This document shows, piece by piece, positions 48,687-51,265 of a stretch of DNA of 51,265 nucleotides. A model generated the notes under the pieces. That model did no database searches and had not been told where the DNA came from. It worked only from the letters and a program-made list of their open reading frames with translations. The position numbers and the translations under genes were made by a program. The DNA comes from a virus: positions 1-51,265 of IMG/VR virus record IMGVR_UViG_3300036900_000099; one strand, written 5' to 3'. Positions within the stretch are counted from its first letter, which is position 1, and every line of letters starts with the position of its first letter.

Positions 48687-48868
48687 TACTTGATCCTCCG
48701 CACGAATGCCCATCCACGGGCAGTGAGACGAGCCTTATTGCCGATAAGACCCTCATCTTTGAGAGCCTTGATAGTCGTGAGCTTAGGGACCTTGCGGAAT
48801 TTCTTACGTCCGCAGTAATCTCCTTGAGCTAAAGCTAGCATCCCTGCCTTACGAACATTAGCGAGCAT
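48686..48868 (-). CDS. Small winged-helix-like protein, 60 aa
   Basis: MLANVRKAGMLALAQGDYCG start; the second half (VPKLTTIKALKDEGLIGNKA then LTARGWAFVRRI) has the helix-turn-helix plus wing pattern seen in short phage DNA-binding proteins: a recognition helix followed by LTxxG. It could regulate early transcription. The fold is inferred by eye. Confidence 0.65.
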   Translation of the reverse strand: MLANVRKAGMLALAQGDYCGRKKFRKVPKLTTIKALKDEGLIGNKARLTARGWAFVRRIK

Positions 48869-49169
48869 CTGGGTTCCCCTGATAAACAGAGTTACACGGT
48901 GGCTGATAATTCCAGGAACGCACTACCTTTGTGCGCACAGAGTTGATATAACGTCCTGGTCTCTGCGTCCCATCCTTACGGATGCGAAAGTTCTTCCAGA
49001 AAGTGGAAGTCCGTTGATAGAATATCTCGATCGACGGACCACCGTATCCATACTCCTCGTTGTATGAACAGTAGTCGTCGGGGTGGCACACCCACGGTAG
49101 ATGAAAATCTACGTAGAGTATCACCGCAGGAACAGGGAAGTTCGGTTGAATGAAGTAAGGATCAGCCAT
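48858..49169 (-). CDS. First gene of the minus-strand early operon, 103 aa
   Basis: GGAGGTG just before ATG 49169 (an adjacent ATG at 49172 is possible). The promoter at 49219-49246 places the transcript start near 49212, which excludes the more upstream ATG at 49220. Aromatic- and Pro-rich product (MADPYFIQPNFPVPAVILYV, CHPDDYCSYNEEYGYGG). Being promoter-proximal it may be an early host-takeover protein; no family recognised. Confidence 0.75.
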   Translation of the reverse strand: MADPYFIQPNFPVPAVILYVDFHLPWVCHPDDYCSYNEEYGYGGPSIEIFYQRTSTFWKNFRIRKDGTQRPGRYINSVRTKVVRSWNYQPPCNSVYQGNPDAR

Positions 49170-49218
49170 CATCACCTCCGTGATTAGGTTCAAGCACATT
49201 TGCTTTCTCCTATTATCC

Positions 49219-49246
49219 ATTCTAAAGGAAACAAGTCTTATGTCAA
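49219..49246 (-). promoter_or_regulatory. Main early promoter of the minus-strand arm
   Basis: TTGACA (49246-49241), 16-bp spacer, TAGAAT (49224-49219), then GG. It shares TTGACATAAG with the promoter at 46571-46598. It lies 77 bases from the first start codon and drives the long minus-strand operon. Confidence 0.8.
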
Positions 49247-49264
49247 CGAAGGTTTAAAGAAATA

Positions 49265-49292
49265 TTGAAAGGTTCATCAGAAGTTGTACGAT
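49265..49292 (+). promoter_or_regulatory. Possible plus-strand promoter
   Basis: TTGAAA (49265-49270), 16-bp spacer, TACGAT (49287-49292). Weak -10 box but the same spacing as the minus-strand promoters. It would start a short RNA that meets the terminator at 49348-49390, before the plus-strand gene cluster. Confidence 0.3.
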
Positions 49293-49347
49293 TTATCTTT
49301 ACTTTGTTCTCAAAATATGATACGCGTAACGCTTCTTTTAGTTTTGT

Positions 49348-49390
49348 CCTGATGCTCCTAACAGCAAGCGATCAGGGGTTTTTCTTTTCT
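49348..49390 (+). terminator. Intrinsic terminator or attenuator in the divergent region
   Basis: Stem CCTGATGCT / AGC(G)ATCAGG (49348-49356 with 49367-49376) followed by GGTTTTTCTTTTCTT. It stops plus-strand RNA 70 bases before the first gene of the plus cluster, where no upstream plus gene exists, so it suggests a small RNA or an attenuated leader. Between it and 49461 lie TATATATATA and a GCGC pair, no clear gene. Confidence 0.75.
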
Positions 49391-49460
49391 TGGGTTTGAT
49401 TAATAGTATATATATACGCGCTTACACATCAATAGTGGGCGCATATACAGAGGAACAAAT

Positions 49461-49586
49461 ATGGAATGGAATGAATTATCTCCTAAAGAACAACAGATCT
49501 GGAATAAGTTAGAAGAAGAGTGGATGAAGTACTCAGCAATAAGGTTCTTTGAATATCTAAGCGTAGAGTTAAATGACAATATTTGA
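49461..49586 (+). CDS. Small acidic protein, 41 aa
   Basis: AGAGGAAC before the ATG. Product MEWNELSPKEQQIWNKLEEE and a further 21 residues, helical and rich in Glu and Trp. First gene of the plus-strand cluster; its end overlaps the next start by 14 bases. Function unknown. Confidence 0.65.
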   Translation: MEWNELSPKEQQIWNKLEEEWMKYSAIRFFEYLSVELNDNI

Positions 49587-49758
49587 AACAGATACATATA
49601 GAGGTTACTCTCTAGCTAAACAATCAAGTGACTCAATACAGACAGAAACACTATTCTGGAATGTAGTCACACCTATTACTATTCCAGAGCTACTTACGCC
49701 CTGGACTACAAAAGAGATACTTAAATCTAGGATAGATTTATATTTAGGTGGTAGATAA
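49573..49758 (+). CDS. Hypothetical protein, 61 aa
   Basis: Begins MTIFETDTYRGYSLAKQSSD, mixed helix and strand, ending in RIDLYLGGR. It overlaps both neighbours (14 bases and TAATG). The AT-rich codons match the rest of this cluster. No family recognised. Confidence 0.7.
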   Translation: MTIFETDTYRGYSLAKQSSDSIQTETLFWNVVTPITIPELLTPWTTKEILKSRIDLYLGGR

Positions 49759-49961
49759 TGAATTTATACATATGGGAAGGTAATGGCGTGCTCACAGACT
49801 ATTCAGATGGTATGATCATAGCATTAGCTAACACTCAAGAACAGGCTGAGTCAATAGTTGATGTATACGACCGGAAGAACTATCCTGCTGAGCCTACTGA
49901 AATAATAGATTTAACTAAAGCTTTTGTGCCTAAAGCTTGGATATGTTGGGGTGGTGCATAA
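49758..49961 (+). CDS. Hypothetical protein, 67 aa
   Basis: MNLYIWEGNGVLTDYSDGMI start, then ALANTQEQAESIVDVYD helix and a C-terminal WICWGGA. It looks like a small alpha/be­ta protein of the kind that computes a per-residue value in early phage clusters, but I do not recognise it. One-base overlap with the Nudix start. Confidence 0.7.
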   Translation: MNLYIWEGNGVLTDYSDGMIIALANTQEQAESIVDVYDRKNYPAEPTEIIDLTKAFVPKAWICWGGA

Positions 49962-50419
49962 TGGCTGAAACAGTATGGCATCCACATATAGCAGTTACCT
50001 GTATTATTCGATACAAAGGTAAATACTTAATACTTAAAAGATTAGATACCTTAAAGAAATGGCCAGGTAAATGGACATTCCCAGGAGGTAAAGTAATTCA
50101 AGAAGACTTTATCGGTACTCCTACTACAATTAATAATCAATGGTATAAGACCTTAGAGTTTGCGTGTATGCGTGAGATAGAAGAAGAAACAGGAATTAAT
50201 AAACATAAAATAGGTTCACTAAGATACTTGTGTAACATAGCGATACCTGATACACTAATCGTTTCATTTGTGGCTAACTTAAGGTCTGATGAAATACCTG
50301 TAATTAAAGTTCAAGAGACAGAGTGTTCTGAATACAAATGGGTAACTTTATATGAAGCTTATTCAATTGATTTAATTGATGGTCTCCTACATGAACTACA
50401 GCAAGCCGAGGAACTGTAA
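49961..50419 (+). CDS. Nudix hydrolase, 152 aa
   Basis: Hydrolyses a nucleoside diphosphate linked to another group; the substrate cannot be told from sequence. Chosen ATG 49961 overlaps the previous stop. Nudix box in two parts: FPGGKV (residues 44-49) and REIEEETGI (72-80), with all four acidic/basic signature residues of REUxEExGU present. About 20 residues (GTPTTINNQWYKT and neighbours) are inserted between the GG and RE parts, longer than in the standard box, where the Gly and Glu lie closer. It may clean or recycle nucleotides or RNA caps during infection. Confidence 0.88.
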   Translation: MAETVWHPHIAVTCIIRYKGKYLILKRLDTLKKWPGKWTFPGGKVIQEDFIGTPTTINNQWYKTLEFACMREIEEETGINKHKIGSLRYLCNIAIPDTLIVSFVANLRSDEIPVIKVQETECSEYKWVTLYEAYSIDLIDGLLHELQQAEEL

Positions 50420-50637
50420 TGGATTTAAACATCGAAGGATTAGGAGAAGTCTCTGGTTGGTTTCCCCCTATTACTGATCACATAGAAACTCCCGGATTTA
50501 CAGCTACGAAAAACGCATTATATGAAGTCTTTGGTAGTAAATTACTACCTAATTCAAAAGTGCATCAAACTCGTAAATTTATAGATATTCTATTTCAAAA
50601 AGGATATATCATTGCTAAATACGATGGAGATGAATAA
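50419..50637 (+). CDS. Hypothetical protein, 72 aa
   Basis: Begins MDLNIEGLGEVSGWFPPITD and ends KYDGDE. TAATG overlap with the Nudix gene. Helical middle (TKNALYEVFGSKLL). No family recognised; membership in the same overlapping cluster is the only context. Confidence 0.7.
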   Translation: MDLNIEGLGEVSGWFPPITDHIETPGFTATKNALYEVFGSKLLPNSKVHQTRKFIDILFQKGYIIAKYDGDE

Positions 50638-50721
50638 ATGATTTGGGAAATGCTAGGAATAGTATTAGCTATAGTGTTTTCATTTGGCTTTGGCGTAATC
50701 GTAGGAGCAAATATGGTATGA
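50638..50721 (+). CDS. Tiny membrane peptide, 27 aa
   Basis: ATG directly after the previous stop; one hydrophobic helix (MIWEMLGIVLAIVFSFGFGV) with a short end. Overlaps the zinc-ribbon gene by four bases (ATGGTATGAGC). Supported by position and clean hydrophobic pattern. Confidence 0.55.
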   Translation: MIWEMLGIVLAIVFSFGFGVIVGANMV

Positions 50722-50807
50722 GCACAGTAACATGTTTACACTGTCTTAGTCAAAATGATCCTAGTAACACTACATGCTACCGTTGTGGGAATAAGCTTAG
50801 GAAATGA
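50718..50807 (+). CDS. Minimal zinc ribbon, 29 aa
   Basis: C-x2-C twice (TCLHC and CYRCGNKL) about 14 residues apart, the layout of a free-standing zinc ribbon. Overlaps the previous and next genes by four bases (ATGA). Very small for a protein but the cysteine pairs and overlaps are convincing. Confidence 0.65.
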   Translation: MSTVTCLHCLSQNDPSNTTCYRCGNKLRK

Positions 50808-51181
50808 AAGTATTAGTCACTGGCGGTAGAGATTACAAAGATTATGGCGTAGTGGCTCAAGAGCTAGCTAAGCTTAAACCTGATACTATAGTTCAAGGTG
50901 GTGCTACAGGTGCTGATCATCTAGCGCGTGTATGGGCTAACGCTAATAATGTACTATGTGTAACATACCCTGCTCAATGGAAACAGCATGGCAAGAAAGC
51001 CGGATATTTACGCAACAAACAAATGCTAGAAGAAGAACAACCTGATTTAGTGCTCGCCTTTCCTGGTGGCAAAGGGACTGCTAATATGGTGAAGATAGCC
51101 ACGGATAATAACACAGCTGTGCAACTTGCGCCCCTGCCGAGCGAGCAACTTATGATAGGAGCTTACGCTCTTCAAAGCTGA
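50804..51181 (+). CDS. SLOG-family nucleotide-binding protein (YspA/DUF2493-type), 125 aa
   Basis: Rossmann-like fold: VTGGRDYKD (residues 4-12), QGGATGADHLAR near 35-46 and LAFPGGKGTANM near 86-97, the three loops typical of this SLOG group, thought to bind or process a nucleotide ligand. Family members occur in phages and in anti-phage systems; whether this one senses, makes or destroys a nucleotide signal is unknown. It sits in a cluster with a Nudix hydrolase, a natural partner for nucleotide clean-up. The small gene at 65-178 follows across the circular join. Confidence 0.85.
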   Translation: MKVLVTGGRDYKDYGVVAQELAKLKPDTIVQGGATGADHLARVWANANNVLCVTYPAQWKQHGKKAGYLRNKQMLEEEQPDLVLAFPGGKGTANMVKIATDNNTAVQLAPLPSEQLMIGAYALQS

Positions 51182-51265
51182 AAGCTTGAAAGGAGCATTT
51201 TGATGCTACCCATACTAATCTCTCAAGGTCTAGCCTTGAGTTATATCAATGATCCATATCTATGG
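51139..51265. repeat. Terminal direct repeat, right copy
   Basis: Exact copy of 1-127. It contains the end of the SLOG gene and the start (51203) of the 37-aa gene completed at 65-178. Confidence 0.95.

Noticed and set aside
1-51265. Phage-type single-subunit RNA polymerase expected from T7-like content
   Set aside because: No gene of suitable length with the polymerase motifs was found; all long genes are otherwise assigned or lack such motifs.
1-51265. CRISPR array, integrase, transposase or insertion sequence
   Set aside because: No regularly spaced repeats, no recombinase or transposase motifs and no element-like inverted ends were seen.

Overview
The window is a complete tailed-phage genome written as a circle. 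Bases 1-127 are repeated exactly at 51139-51265, so the unique length is 51138 bp. Gene content points to a lytic, short-tailed (podovirus-like) phage with T7-style modules: a T7-type DNA polymerase, a fused primase-helicase with an N-terminal zinc ribbon, T7-type endonuclease I, an ssDNA-binding protein, portal/scaffold/capsid, two tubular tail proteins and three internal virion proteins. I see no phage RNA polymerase, integrase, repressor or CRISPR. Transcription therefore probably relies on the host polymerase, and consensus-like sigma-70 promoters are present in front of both arms. The host cannot be named from the sequence.

Layout. (1) 250-3826, minus strand: one 522-aa protein of unknown function and six small genes, plus an AT-rich gene-free block (2420-2982) that could hold an origin. 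(2) 3921-31077, plus strand: virion and lysis genes, read from a perfect TTGACA-17-TATAAT promoter at 3820-3848. The order is small virion or membrane proteins, fibre repeats and a mosaic tailspike, terminase, portal, scaffold, capsid, a second fibre, endolysin with a holin-like tail, tail tubular A and B, internal virion proteins. (3) Converging operons meet at a bidirectional terminator (31104-31140) followed by a large dyad. (4) 31245-49169, minus strand: nucleotide-metabolism and replication genes mixed with many small unknown genes, often overlapping by a few bases and separated by strong intergenic hairpins. (5) 49461 through the join to 178, plus strand: a compact cluster of small genes with a Nudix hydrolase, a zinc ribbon and a SLOG-family protein, converging on the terminator at 199-226.

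Most notable signals. About 1.8 kb (35055-36881) has no convincing gene but is dense in perfect hairpins and tRNA-like T-arms on the minus strand; it looks like a large structured non-coding RNA. A short peptide, V-K-L-T-V plus a hydrophobic residue, sits at the ends of six otherwise unrelated early proteins, and the DNA varies only at wobble positions. Two essential genes appear to lack ATG/GTG/TTG starts: primase-helicase (AUA) and tail tubular B (AUU). The tailspike has a body of different base composition from its anchor. The endolysin carries a C-terminal membrane domain with its own internal ribosome-binding site.

All calls come from reading the sequence and translations by eye; no database search was run. 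Start codons were moved from the longest reading frame where a Shine-Dalgarno site, a stop/start overlap or a mapped promoter argued for it.
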